Positions 9,401 through 17,698 of a stretch of DNA of 64,000 bases are shown here, one piece after another (positions within the stretch are counted from its first letter, which is position 1; every line of letters begins with the position of its first letter). Position numbers and translations under genes: made by a program. Below the pieces are notes generated by a model. It worked only from the letters and a program-made list of their open reading frames with translations, was not told the DNA's origin and ran no database searches. The stretch is from Alphaproteobacteria bacterium (lineage in GTDB: Bacteria; Pseudomonadota; Alphaproteobacteria; DSM-16000; Inquilinaceae): assembly GCA_028284045.1 (NCBI GenBank), contig JANQSN010000058.1:62001-126000 (forward strand). Direction: 5' to 3'.

Positions 9401-12400
9401 AGGCCGGCGGCTGGATCGTGACCGGCTGGACGAGCGCCGGGCGCACCCTGTCGGCGATGGTCGATCCCGGCGACGCGGCGATCGATCTCGACACGCCTTT
9501 GGTGCCGTTGTTCTTGCCGGCCTTTCCTTGGGCGCCGGCGCGCCTGGTCGACGTTGCCGAGATCGACGGGGACCGCTGGGGCGTGTTGCTCGACGACCGA
9601 TTGATGATACTGGATGCCGCGACGGGGCGGTGGATGGGCGGGCTGGCGCTGCCCCATGCCGATCGCCGGCGCAGCGTTCGGAGGTGGGGCGACCGCTTGG
9701 TCGTGGCCGAACCGCGGAGCGGCCAGCCGGACCGCGTCTATCTTGTGCCGCAGAGTCCGCCCGGACAGTCGGCGCGCCCGGCCGAGCACGTGCTGGAACC
9801 GGCGACCGGCGCGCGCCATCTGATCGGGGCTGGCGGTGAGTACCTTTGGGCCGTCGGGCCGGATGACGCGGTGCTGTCCTGCCCGTTTCGCCCCGGTGCG
9901 TCCTACCCGGCGGCGTGCAGCCGCGCGTTGGGGCCGGCGCTGAGCTTGCGCGCGGGCGACGTCGAAGCCGCCTATCAGCAGCCTGGCTGGTGGCTGGTGC
10001 GGGCGGCCGGTGCCTGGACGGTCATCGACCGAGCCGCGCGGGTGGCCCGGCCCGTCACCGGGCCGCTGGACGGCGTGACCCGCCCTCAGACGGTATTCCA
10101 GGAGAACGACCGGCTCTATCTCCTGGCCGATGACGGCCGGCTGCTGACGGTCGATGCGGACGCCCGCAGCCGGGAGGTGCTGGCCGGGGTCTCCGCGCTG
10201 GGCCGGGTGGCCGGCGAATTGGCGGCCCGGATCGGCGTCCAGGTAGTCCGGCTGCCCGATGGGGTGCCGAGCCCGCCGAGCGACCTGATCGGCTGGCCGG
10301 TCGATGCCGCCGACATACGCACCTCGTCGATCAATGCGGATCGCACCGCCGCCGCCCTGCTGCGCGACGGCACGCTGCTCGCCCGACGGCACTATGCGTC
10401 GGCGGCGGCATCGGCGGCGGAAGCGGATGACCTGTTGTCTATGCCCGGCGCCCCCGCCCTGGCGGATCCACGGGCCGTCTTCCGGCTTGACCGCAGCGAC
10501 GACCGGCCGGCCTGGTTGATTCAGGACCGCAGCGCGCTGGTGCTGGCGACCCCCGGACAATGCCCGGTGGACGATCCCGAAGCGGATGGTTCCGAAGAGG
10601 GACCGTCGCAGCAGGAGGACGCCGCCGACGAGGACGCCGCCGTTGGCACGGTCGCCGATCAAGAGGTGCCGGGGGAGGCCACGGCGGCCGATACCGCGCC
10701 GCCGCCGCCGCCGCCGATGATCGACTGCGTCGAAAGCCGCCGGCTCGATCTGCCGGCGGCGCCGGAGGGTGCGGATCGCATCGTCACCGCCGCCAATCTG
10801 GGTGGTGACGTCCTGACCGTTCGGCTTTCCGACGGGGCGGCCTACCGGTATCGCCTCGATGCGCCGGCCGATGGGACATCCGCCTTCGAGACGTCGGCGG
10901 CCGCCTGGCTACCGGGGAGCCGGCTGGCACGACTGGCCGACAGGGCTAGCGTGTTGCGCGCCAGGATCGCCACGGCGCCCGACGGCGTTGAGCGCCTGGA
11001 CCTGCTGCGCGGCGAGCCTGGGACCGACGGATGGGCGGTGTTGCGAAGCGACGTGGCGGGGCTGTCCTTCGAGGGCCACCAGCTCGACCGGGCGTCACCG
11101 CAGGACGCCCTGAATGCCGGGTGGTTGCGCTGGGATCGAACCGCCCGGACGTTCGAGGTCGCCGGCGCCGCCGGCCCGGTGGCGATGGCGCCGTCGCAAT
11201 TCATCCAGGCCGGCCGCTTCATCGTTTCCGCCCCCGGCATCGCGCTGCGCACCGGCATGCAGGAGATGGCGGTGGCCAACCGGTACGGTGTGTGGCGCTA
11301 CGCCGATCTGGCCCCGTCGGCCACGGGGCAGCCTGCGGGCCAGGGACCGGTCTTCACGCCGGTCGATCTGCCGGGGCTGGTCGCGGCGGCACACGGGCGG
11401 TTCCGGTTGGCCGATGGCCGCAACGTCGACGCGGCCGGCGTCGTCGCCATGGACGCCGACAGCCATCGCGAGATATCCGGCGGCCTGACGGTGACGGAGA
11501 CGTTGCGCGGTGGTGGCTTGAGCTTCTCGCTATCGCGGGCAGGCGCCACCGTCGATCCGGTCGGTGCGCAGGGTTTCCTCTGGGACCAGCGGTCCGATAT
11601 CGGTCTGCGCGACGGCGATATCGTGATGGTGACGCCGCTCGGCCTCGTCAGGCCGGACAGCCTGTCGGGTATCGTGCCCTTGCCTGCCGGCGGGCCAAGC
11701 AGCGCCTTCGACGTCGTGAACGAAGACGGTCTCTATGCCCGTTCATCCGACCAGGTGTGGTGGCGGCTGACGGATGCCGGATGGGTTCGCGCCGCCGACC
11801 CCACGACCGACCGGTCGATGGTCGACACGCCGCAGTGGCATTGGCACATGCGCGGCGGCGTGGCGCAGATCGCGCCGGCCGCCGGGGCGCCCGACTGGCG
11901 CACCCAGCGAGACGGTATGGCCTTCGTGGCCGACCGGATCCTTGCCTTGGGATCGGACGGTGGCGCCGTCGTGTTGCTGACCCCGAACGGCACCACCCTT
12001 GCCGCCGATGCGGGGGCGTTGCACCGGGCCGGGATGCGGGTGGCGGATCTGCCACCGGACACTGATCTCGACAGCCTCCGGCTATCGCCCACCGAAACCG
12101 TGGTGGTCGCGGGCCGGCGGGGCGGTCGAACGCTGTGGGACGGCCAGCGGCAGGCTTGGGTTCTGCCGAATCCGGGACGCGATCCAGTCGTGCGGCGCAA
12201 CCCGGTCGACACGCCGCTGATGCAGATCGGGATCGACGGCGGTGCCTCCACGGTCACGACGCCGGTCCGGCGGCTCGACGGCACGGCCGCCCAAGCGCGC
12301 CTGACTTGGTCGGCGGGTGCATTGCTGCCGATCGATCACGCCCAGGACGTCTTCGTCGAGGGCAATCGCGTCATGATCGCCACCCAGGCCGGGCTGGAGA

Positions 12401-14682
12401 TACGCACGCCGGCCGCTGCCACCTGGCGCCTGGACACGCGCATCGACGGGCAGGACCAACCCCGGGCGATCGTCCGCATCGGCCGACCCGACCCGGCGCC
12501 CCACCGGGTCCTCGCGCGCACGGCCGATGGCGCCTGCTACGAGCTGACAGCGGCCACGCCGCAGCCCTGCGGCGATGCAGCGTTGCTCGACCGGCTGCGC
12601 CTGGCGCGTACGGCCTTCTGGCACTGGGTCTTCGCGCGTACGCCTCTGGGTGTCTATCTGGACAGTCAGGGTAGCGCCCTGCCGCCGCCGATTGACCGTG
12701 TCGGCGGTAGTGCCGGACCGGGATTGCCGCATGATCGGCCCACCGACGCCATGCGTTGCGACGGCCGCGGCTACACGGCCTGGGGCGGTTCGCGGATCAG
12801 CGTGCATGACGGCGCCTTCGCGCTCGGCTCGGCACGGACCTTCGAGATGCTATCGCGGGACTGGCAGCTTCTGTGCGTGGCGTCGGCTGTGCCGATCGGT
12901 CAGACGGTGGTGCCGGCGGGTGCCTATGCCTTCAGCGGTGCGTCGGCGTTGGCGTTCGACGGGACGTCCTGGCGGTCGGTACCCGAGTTGGCGGGCAGCC
13001 TCGCCAGGCTGCAGGCGGGCGACCTCGTCTATGCCGCCGGACGGCTGCGTCTGGTCTTGGACGGCGCGCGACTGCTGTTCGAGCACAACCGCCTCGACGG
13101 CGTCTGGCGGCCGATCGACTGGATCGGCGGACGCTGGACCATCGATGCGATCGAGGCCGGGGTATGGGCCTATGGCACGCCCTGGATGGCGACCCCGGCC
13201 GGGCTGGTGCGGTTCGCGCGGTCCCAGGGCCGGATCGAGGTCGATCCGGCGCAATTGCGCATCGTGCCGATCGGTGGTGCGGACGGGTGTCCTATCGACC
13301 GGATCGAGACGCTGGACGGCGAGACCGCCGCCATCCCCCGTCAGGCGGGGACGCCGACCCGGCTGCGCTGCCGGGACGGTCGGGTGATGGCCGGTATCCT
13401 CGACGGGTCTCGCGACGCGGATGCGTTGGCCGTGCAACCGGCCGATCCGTTCGCCACGCGGACGCTGATCGACGAGGAGGGGTGGACCTGGACCGCCAAC
13501 AGCCCCGATCCCACCCGGCGGGGCAGCATGGCGGTGGTGCTGCGCGATCGGTCGCTGCGCCTGACCGGCGGCCGGTTCGATGCCGACCGGCTGGGTGCCG
13601 TCGCCGCCGTCGAGCCGGGGTGGCTGGAGCTGATCACCGATCACGGTTGGCTGCGCAATCCTGAAACGGATATCGGGTTGCTCGACAGCCGCCTCGGATC
13701 GGTCCAGCCGCAAGGGGGAGTGCAGGCCGCAAGCCGCGACGTCGATCGCCGGGGCGACCCGATCCTGTGCCTTAGCGGCCGTGGTGGCGAGACGGTATGG
13801 CGGCCCGACACCGACACCGCCCGGGACGACCGGTGCGGGACGTTTGCCGGGCTGACGGGGCTTTGGGAGGGCCGGTTGCTGGCCGACGGTGTCCAGTTCC
13901 GGGGGTACACGGCGGAGGGCGCGCAGGCCTTGAGACGGCTGGAGGACGGCCGCTTCTCCGACATGATCGTCCGCGGTTTGCCGGCCCCGGTCCGGTCGAC
14001 GGCCGCGGGTGGGACGACACTGATCGTGCCGACAGAGATCGGTGCGACCGGCCTTGGGGATACCGGTGTCGTCCAGGCGGTCTTCCTGGTGGGGCAGCGA
14101 CCGGGCGATGGCCTCTACCGGGCGCGCGACGGCACGTCGTCGCTGGTGGCGGGGCGGGCGCTGTTCGATCTGAACGGTCTGACGTCCACCGCTTGCCCGG
14201 CGTTGTCGGAATGGCTGACCCGTCTGCCGGACGACGCACGGGTGATGCAGGCGATGCCGGTGGCCGACGGCGCCTTCAGCGTCTTGGTCGAACGGGGGTA
14301 CCGGCGCGATGAAGCGATCGGCAGATGCAACGCCCGCCGTCTGGGTGTCAATCTGCGCGCCCTGGATGTGGCGGACCGCTGGTACTTCAATAGGGGGCGG
14401 ACGGACTGGCCGAGCGACACGGCGACGGTGCAGGTCACCTGGGATCAAGGTGGCGCCTATGTCCATACCCCAGGTGGCCTGATGCTGACCGTCGGACCGG
14501 GTCTGAGGGGGGCGAAGGGGCTGCGCCGGTCGGTGAACACGGGCGAGGCGGTGTTCCTGTTGACGGGGCACGAGATCTATCTGGCCGAGGCCGACGACCT
14601 GATTCACACGGTCTTCACCCGCGGGTCGGCCGGTCGAGCGGGGCCGGGGCTGGATATCATCGGCGGCAGCGCAAGACCCTGA
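6493..14682 (+). CDS. Giant membrane-anchored beta-propeller-like protein (about 2729 residues)
   Basis: I placed the start at TTG 6493, which overlaps the preceding stop by four bases and sits just before a basic N-terminus. The frame is open further upstream, but only inside the previous gene. A single transmembrane helix covers about residues 29-54. By the positive-inside rule, the rest would lie in the periplasm. The body repeats a blade-like pattern, with D-x(2-4)-W endings such as LDLRTRVW (111), FDAQSGTW (217), YDTRARAW (614), YDDRLRSW (812), YDLDTRNW (941) and LDAATGRW (1040), as expected for several beta-propellers in tandem. An acidic, then Pro-rich linker at about 1357-1410 splits it in two. 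No catalytic motif is visible. It is the probable propeller partner of the MoxR system. The frame is intact over 8 kb with no premature stop. Confidence 0.85.
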   Translation: MNALLRRWLDAKLADRIGLERMPRLRHRIDFVLVFLVVLGVTSLGAVGLLAGWILDARGAFVQQPFRAVPDARILHNLRDDPNAAPFADMAFDAERRTLLVLREDGRLHRLDLRTRVWREVVDAPADFAGPFSALQSGCGPAADPDRCPAPSAVWAITRSGALARLDGDGWRTLISDTRFVGLSGAAVSQDALTAVAVSDDGRWILLAAGTEGFGLFDAQSGTWQAVDPADQRALRRGQPPGGDTRLAFAGDRFWVGAEGGLSSFAPVGGGTDALAAVSGPVLDLDRAADGTLLVLSEEACEGPGAACLHLNRIRNGSVENILAEREHHPSLNGSAVFHAGAVPEGVVAVAADGVYLYLEGERHWRQLAAGTVVDAWEGTGTAGLYVVIGDSVLQFRDGRQVGSWSLAGFLVRHLLPVAGGAPLLVGQGGGVAALAPDGSLTEMFPVQASAIDPTSVHAGAAVGSTVLLAGRDGLLIHDVRRRTYVDQASPTERLISSPTRLVAAGRRLWAVDDDQGWAAAVDLGPSAQGPVTIADEILVGRGWTGVHPDGAGLLVTPPGAPPRHLQFGGQAIAATALWPDPAGRTDMISALVAGDVGPDGSLWLADRQRVQRYDTRARAWSMARVPDLDGQAIVDVAVHGDDLLVVGSQGLLVRNEDAVLGAGPGMPVASSRISDAVADGGLIFMAGDGQVAAYGTVARRVHQTWPIAGDRPLIKGVFNGMPLLHAGNVAQLGRQSLSVDNAEIVDVARSGEDIVTLQRLRGTQFVAVFGDNGARCVFRRPEPGGARLDDARSLDDGRRIAALLNGRLEIYDDRLRSWQIAGPDVPAAERLYRLADHLAVVGAGGLTVAPLDRIRVAQSCSTAPVRAPWGTLPAAHIAVDEASATAALLNAAGVVQRWRGGRIETVLPAPNGGPDLSRARRVYRDGSRLIFYAGRTLWIYDLDTRNWRAVEIRLGDPSDALADLDLRVEAGGWIVTGWTSAGRTLSAMVDPGDAAIDLDTPLVPLFLPAFPWAPARLVDVAEIDGDRWGVLLDDRLMILDAATGRWMGGLALPHADRRRSVRRWGDRLVVAEPRSGQPDRVYLVPQSPPGQSARPAEHVLEPATGARHLIGAGGEYLWAVGPDDAVLSCPFRPGASYPAACSRALGPALSLRAGDVEAAYQQPGWWLVRAAGAWTVIDRAARVARPVTGPLDGVTRPQTVFQENDRLYLLADDGRLLTVDADARSREVLAGVSALGRVAGELAARIGVQVVRLPDGVPSPPSDLIGWPVDAADIRTSSINADRTAAALLRDGTLLARRHYASAAASAAEADDLLSMPGAPALADPRAVFRLDRSDDRPAWLIQDRSALVLATPGQCPVDDPEADGSEEGPSQQEDAADEDAAVGTVADQEVPGEATAADTAPPPPPPMIDCVESRRLDLPAAPEGADRIVTAANLGGDVLTVRLSDGAAYRYRLDAPADGTSAFETSAAAWLPGSRLARLADRASVLRARIATAPDGVERLDLLRGEPGTDGWAVLRSDVAGLSFEGHQLDRASPQDALNAGWLRWDRTARTFEVAGAAGPVAMAPSQFIQAGRFIVSAPGIALRTGMQEMAVANRYGVWRYADLAPSATGQPAGQGPVFTPVDLPGLVAAAHGRFRLADGRNVDAAGVVAMDADSHREISGGLTVTETLRGGGLSFSLSRAGATVDPVGAQGFLWDQRSDIGLRDGDIVMVTPLGLVRPDSLSGIVPLPAGGPSSAFDVVNEDGLYARSSDQVWWRLTDAGWVRAADPTTDRSMVDTPQWHWHMRGGVAQIAPAAGAPDWRTQRDGMAFVADRILALGSDGGAVVLLTPNGTTLAADAGALHRAGMRVADLPPDTDLDSLRLSPTETVVVAGRRGGRTLWDGQRQAWVLPNPGRDPVVRRNPVDTPLMQIGIDGGASTVTTPVRRLDGTAAQARLTWSAGALLPIDHAQDVFVEGNRVMIATQAGLEIRTPAAATWRLDTRIDGQDQPRAIVRIGRPDPAPHRVLARTADGACYELTAATPQPCGDAALLDRLRLARTAFWHWVFARTPLGVYLDSQGSALPPPIDRVGGSAGPGLPHDRPTDAMRCDGRGYTAWGGSRISVHDGAFALGSARTFEMLSRDWQLLCVASAVPIGQTVVPAGAYAFSGASALAFDGTSWRSVPELAGSLARLQAGDLVYAAGRLRLVLDGARLLFEHNRLDGVWRPIDWIGGRWTIDAIEAGVWAYGTPWMATPAGLVRFARSQGRIEVDPAQLRIVPIGGADGCPIDRIETLDGETAAIPRQAGTPTRLRCRDGRVMAGILDGSRDADALAVQPADPFATRTLIDEEGWTWTANSPDPTRRGSMAVVLRDRSLRLTGGRFDADRLGAVAAVEPGWLELITDHGWLRNPETDIGLLDSRLGSVQPQGGVQAASRDVDRRGDPILCLSGRGGETVWRPDTDTARDDRCGTFAGLTGLWEGRLLADGVQFRGYTAEGAQALRRLEDGRFSDMIVRGLPAPVRSTAAGGTTLIVPTEIGATGLGDTGVVQAVFLVGQRPGDGLYRARDGTSSLVAGRALFDLNGLTSTACPALSEWLTRLPDDARVMQAMPVADGAFSVLVERGYRRDEAIGRCNARRLGVNLRALDVADRWYFNRGRTDWPSDTATVQVTWDQGGAYVHTPGGLMLTVGPGLRGAKGLRRSVNTGEAVFLLTGHEIYLAEADDLIHTVFTRGSAGRAGPGLDIIGGSARP

Positions 14683-14770
14683 GCGGGCGCCGGGCCGTCG
14701 GGTCGACGGCCTTGCCCATCTCACACGAGGTCCCGTCTGCAGATGAGGGAGGGCCGTCAATGCGGAGGAT

Positions 14771-15889
14771 TTGTCGGCGACCGGCCAGGTCGCGTTGGCG
14801 TCTGCGGCGCGCGGGTGGCCAGGCTGCCCGGCGGCGGCGGACGGCCTGAGCCGGGGGGGCGCATCCGTGTCCAACGGCGACCGCCAGGCCGGGTCCCATG
14901 GGCAACCGTCGCCGGAGGCAGCCACCGATCCCGTCACCGATCGGCTGTCGATCGACGAGGGAGACCTGACGCTACGGATCCGGCAGGCCGGCTCGCGAGG
15001 GCGGCTCATCGGTAAGGGCCGGGACGCCTTTCTGGAGACGAATGCAGCCAGAGTGCGGTCCTGGATGGAGCGCGAAGCCCGGCATCGCAACGACCGGCTG
15101 GAGGCGTTGCGCCTGGGGCCGAGCCTGACGCCGCCGCCGACGGTGCATCCGCAGCCGCCTGCGATCGCCTCGTCGGTCCGCAAGGGGATTGGCCCATGGC
15201 CCTTCCACTTGTCGCGCCATCGGTTCCTTCGGCTGGGCATGTCCGATGACGATCGCATCGCGGCGGCCGCGTATCGTCACCGCCGCGGGCGCGTGCTCGA
15301 CGAGCATCATGCCGCGCTGGAACCGGTGGCCGCACCGGCGGAGGCATCGTTGCGGGAAGCGCCGTCTCCGGAAGGCCCTTCGCCGATCTTGAACGATCTG
15401 TCCGGCGTGCTATCGGCTATCACGGCACCCGATACGCCGCGTTTTGCCGTCGACGCGGAAAACCCGGTCAGGCAGGGACGTCTTCTCCGGATCAACATCC
15501 GGATGACGGCCGTCGAACGGCTGCCTCTCTATCGGCTATCGGTCGTGTGGCCGGAGCGTCGCCTCGATCGCGAGCCGGTCTCCAATGCGACGGTGAGGTT
15601 GGCACTGCGGGCCTGGACGCTCGCGGCCATCGCGGTCTGCCTCGACCACCTGTTTCTCGACCGGGACGATTGCACGGCGGTGCGGATCGCGGTGCACGGG
15701 CACACGGCGTCTGGCAAGTCGGACAGGCGCCTTGCGGACGCCGCCTTCAACAAGGGCGAGTTCCTGCTGGAGATCGGTGCCGGATCCACCTTGCAGAACC
15801 TGGACCCGTTGCCGGCGACGGTCCGCCTGGCCGAGATCCCCGTCGAGTGGATCGATAGGTTGCGCCCCGATTGGGCGCCAGCCCGTTGA
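14771..15889 (+). CDS. Unknown protein closing the MoxR operon
   Basis: The longest frame begins at TTG 14771, just after a GGAGG-like stretch; GTG 14867 is an equally plausible start, so 340-372 residues are possible. I recognise no family. The first half is polar and low-complexity (Pro, Arg, Gly and Ser). The second half, from about residue 230, looks like a folded alpha/beta domain (for example VNIR-like strands, RLSVVWPER and RIAVHGHTASGK). The Gly/Ser/Lys in HTASGKS is not a convincing P-loop. It follows the giant gene by 88 bases on the same strand, so it is probably the last gene of the system and may be an effector or accessory subunit. That role is inference. Confidence 0.65.
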   Translation: MSATGQVALASAARGWPGCPAAADGLSRGGASVSNGDRQAGSHGQPSPEAATDPVTDRLSIDEGDLTLRIRQAGSRGRLIGKGRDAFLETNAARVRSWMEREARHRNDRLEALRLGPSLTPPPTVHPQPPAIASSVRKGIGPWPFHLSRHRFLRLGMSDDDRIAAAAYRHRRGRVLDEHHAALEPVAAPAEASLREAPSPEGPSPILNDLSGVLSAITAPDTPRFAVDAENPVRQGRLLRINIRMTAVERLPLYRLSVVWPERRLDREPVSNATVRLALRAWTLAAIAVCLDHLFLDRDDCTAVRIAVHGHTASGKSDRRLADAAFNKGEFLLEIGAGSTLQNLDPLPATVRLAEIPVEWIDRLRPDWAPAR

Positions 15890-15954
15890 GGGCCGGTCAC
15901 CGGCGATCGGGCTGACGCGGCGCTTCGCTGGGACGACCCGGCGCGGGTGGTGCC

Positions 15955-15985
15955 CGCCCGCCCGGCCACGCCAGCCGGGCGGGCG
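15955..15985. terminator. GC-rich hairpin between convergent genes
   Basis: A perfect 12-bp inverted repeat (CGCCCGCCCGGC / GCCGGGCGGGCG) with a 7-base loop lies in the 117-base gap where the + strand MoxR operon and the - strand sulfide oxidoreductase operon converge. No T-run follows on either side, so intrinsic termination is likely but not proven. Confidence 0.5.
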
Positions 15986-16006
15986 TCTCGCGTCTGGATC
16001 TCGACG

Positions 16007-16378
16007 CTACGCGGGGTTCGCCCTGCGGTGGAGGCGCCGTCGCCAGATCAGGGATTGCCCGGTGTAGACGAGGATCGCCATGCCGATGGCGCCGGCCACG
16101 GCGAAGCCCATCACGAAGATGACATCGATCGCTCCACCGATATCGGCGAAGGTGGAGTGCGTGACCGACAGGATGAAGACGATCGCGACCACGGCGCCGA
16201 TCGGCATCGATAGCTGCGACAGCAGGAACTTGCGCCAACTCACCGCCCGATCCCGCACCAGCACGTACAGGTAGGCCGCCGCAATCGATATCGTGCCGAC
16301 GAACATCAGCCAGAACAGTCCGCGCCCGAACACCTCTTCCAGCAAGGCGAAAACGACGCCGGTGGAGATGTCTGTCAT
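16007..16378 (-). CDS. Small integral membrane protein next to SQR
   Basis: This 123-residue protein has about three hydrophobic helices and a basic C-terminus. It lies 12 bases downstream of the sulfide:quinone oxidoreductase gene on the same strand, so it is almost certainly in the same operon. It resembles the small conserved membrane proteins catalogued as DUF5368, although I am recalling that family rather than testing it. A natural guess is a membrane anchor or quinone-side partner for the oxidoreductase; no residue proves that. The start is the ATG at 16378. Confidence 0.75.
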   Translation of the reverse strand: MTDISTGVVFALLEEVFGRGLFWLMFVGTISIAAAYLYVLVRDRAVSWRKFLLSQLSMPIGAVVAIVFILSVTHSTFADIGGAIDVIFVMGFAVAGAIGMAILVYTGQSLIWRRRLHRRANPA

Positions 16379-16390
16379 GTCGATGCCTCC

Positions 16391-17698
16391 TTAGGTGCGG
16401 CCACGCAACATGGCCTGATAGGTTGCCTTCACGGCGACTTCCTTGATGAGCCAACTGACCCAGAGTTCCTCCAGCGGGGCGATGATGCCGGGGAAGGACG
16501 GTGTCAGATTGTTGTCGTAGTCGAACTCGATCAGCATCGCGCGGCCGATCCGAGTGGTCAGCGGACAGGAGGTGTAGCCGTTGTAGCGCGCGCTGCCTTC
16601 CTGGCCGACGATCGCGGAAACCAGATGGTCCACGACCACGGGCACCTGCCATTTGACGGACGCCGCCGTCTTTCCCTTGGGCACGCCCGCCACGTCGCCG
16701 AGGGCGAAGATCGCCGGATAGCGCCGGTGGCGTAGGGTCTCCCGGTCCACCTCGACCCAGCCCTGGCCGACCCAGCGGTCGGTCCAGCTCAAGCCGGATT
16801 GGGGCACGAAATCCGGGGCGCGCTGCGGCGGCACGACGTGCAGGTAGTCGTACCGGATCTCCCGATCCCCGTCCGGCGTCGCGAAGGTGGCCATCCGGCG
16901 CCCGGCGTCGACCGCCTTCAGGACGTGACTGTACAAGGCGTCGATCCCGCGATCCTCGAACAGCATGCGCACCCGCTCCGCGATGATGGGCACGCCGAAC
17001 AGGGTATCGTTGTGCGAGGCGTAGCGGATCTGTGTCCTCGTCGCGTTGCCGGCCCGCCGGGCGATGTCGTCGATCAGGAAGGCGTGCTTCATGGGCGCGC
17101 CGCCACACTTCATTGCGGTGGCCGGGCGGGTGAAGAGTCCGATGCCGCCGGTTTCGGCGAAGTGGGACGCGGCCTGCCAAGTCTTCGCGGCGGCGTCCGG
17201 CCCGGCGTAGAGTGCACCGATGCCCTCGCGCCCCACGAGGTCGAGGGAGAAGCCGTCGATGGCGTCGTGATCGAGCACGAGACCCGGCGCGACCACGAGG
17301 AAATCGTAGGCGATCGTTTCGTTCGTCGTGGTCTCGACGGTCTTGGTTTCGGGATCGACGGCCGCCACGGCCGCCTCGACCAGCGAGATGCCGGACGGCA
17401 GCCAGTCGGTGGTCCGCGACATCACGTAGTCCGGCGGTCTCAGGCCGGCGGCGATCAGCGTCAGGCCAGGCTGGTAGATGTGGTCGCGTCGCGGCTCGAT
17501 CACCGTGATCTGGGCCCCATCCAGGCGGCGCAGCAGCACGTTCGCCAAGGCGGTGCCGGCCGCGCCGGCGCCGATGATGACGATCCGGGCATTGGTCGAG
17601 ACCTGCGCCGGCTGGGCCGCCACCAGACCCGTCGCCGCGACGGCGCCGACACCGCCGAGGCCGGCCACGGACAGGAATTGCCTTCGGTTGAGCATCAT
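16391..17698 (-). CDS. Sulfide:quinone oxidoreductase-like flavoprotein with a Tat signal
   Basis: This enzyme probably oxidises sulfide and passes the electrons to quinone through FAD. I chose the ATG at 17698 because GGAGG lies five bases upstream; a GTG at 17710 is the longer alternative. The N-terminus has the twin-arginine motif NRRQFL and a hydrophobic stretch. The dinucleotide-binding motif GAGAAG is at 44-49. The two redox cysteines expected in the family are present as MKCGGAP (C198) and TSCPL (C378), with flanking sequence like the mitochondrial (type II) branch. A second FAD segment (FALGDVAG) precedes the second cysteine. A Tat signal would put the enzyme on the periplasmic side. 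Related flavocytochrome-c sulfide dehydrogenase subunits are the main alternative. Confidence 0.85.
   Translation of the reverse strand: MMLNRRQFLSVAGLGGVGAVAATGLVAAQPAQVSTNARIVIIGAGAAGTALANVLLRRLDGAQITVIEPRRDHIYQPGLTLIAAGLRPPDYVMSRTTDWLPSGISLVEAAVAAVDPETKTVETTTNETIAYDFLVVAPGLVLDHDAIDGFSLDLVGREGIGALYAGPDAAAKTWQAASHFAETGGIGLFTRPATAMKCGGAPMKHAFLIDDIARRAGNATRTQIRYASHNDTLFGVPIIAERVRMLFEDRGIDALYSHVLKAVDAGRRMATFATPDGDREIRYDYLHVVPPQRAPDFVPQSGLSWTDRWVGQGWVEVDRETLRHRRYPAIFALGDVAGVPKGKTAASVKWQVPVVVDHLVSAIVGQEGSARYNGYTSCPLTTRIGRAMLIEFDYDNNLTPSFPGIIAPLEELWVSWLIKEVAVKATYQAMLRGRT

Noticed and set aside
12850-15258. 802-codon antisense ORF opposite the giant gene
   Set aside because: Typical GC-rich shadow frame; composition is extreme and no motif is seen.
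15709-15723. Possible P-loop (HTASGKS) in the last gene of the MoxR operon
   Set aside because: The spacing does not fit GxxxxGK[ST], and there is no Walker B partner.
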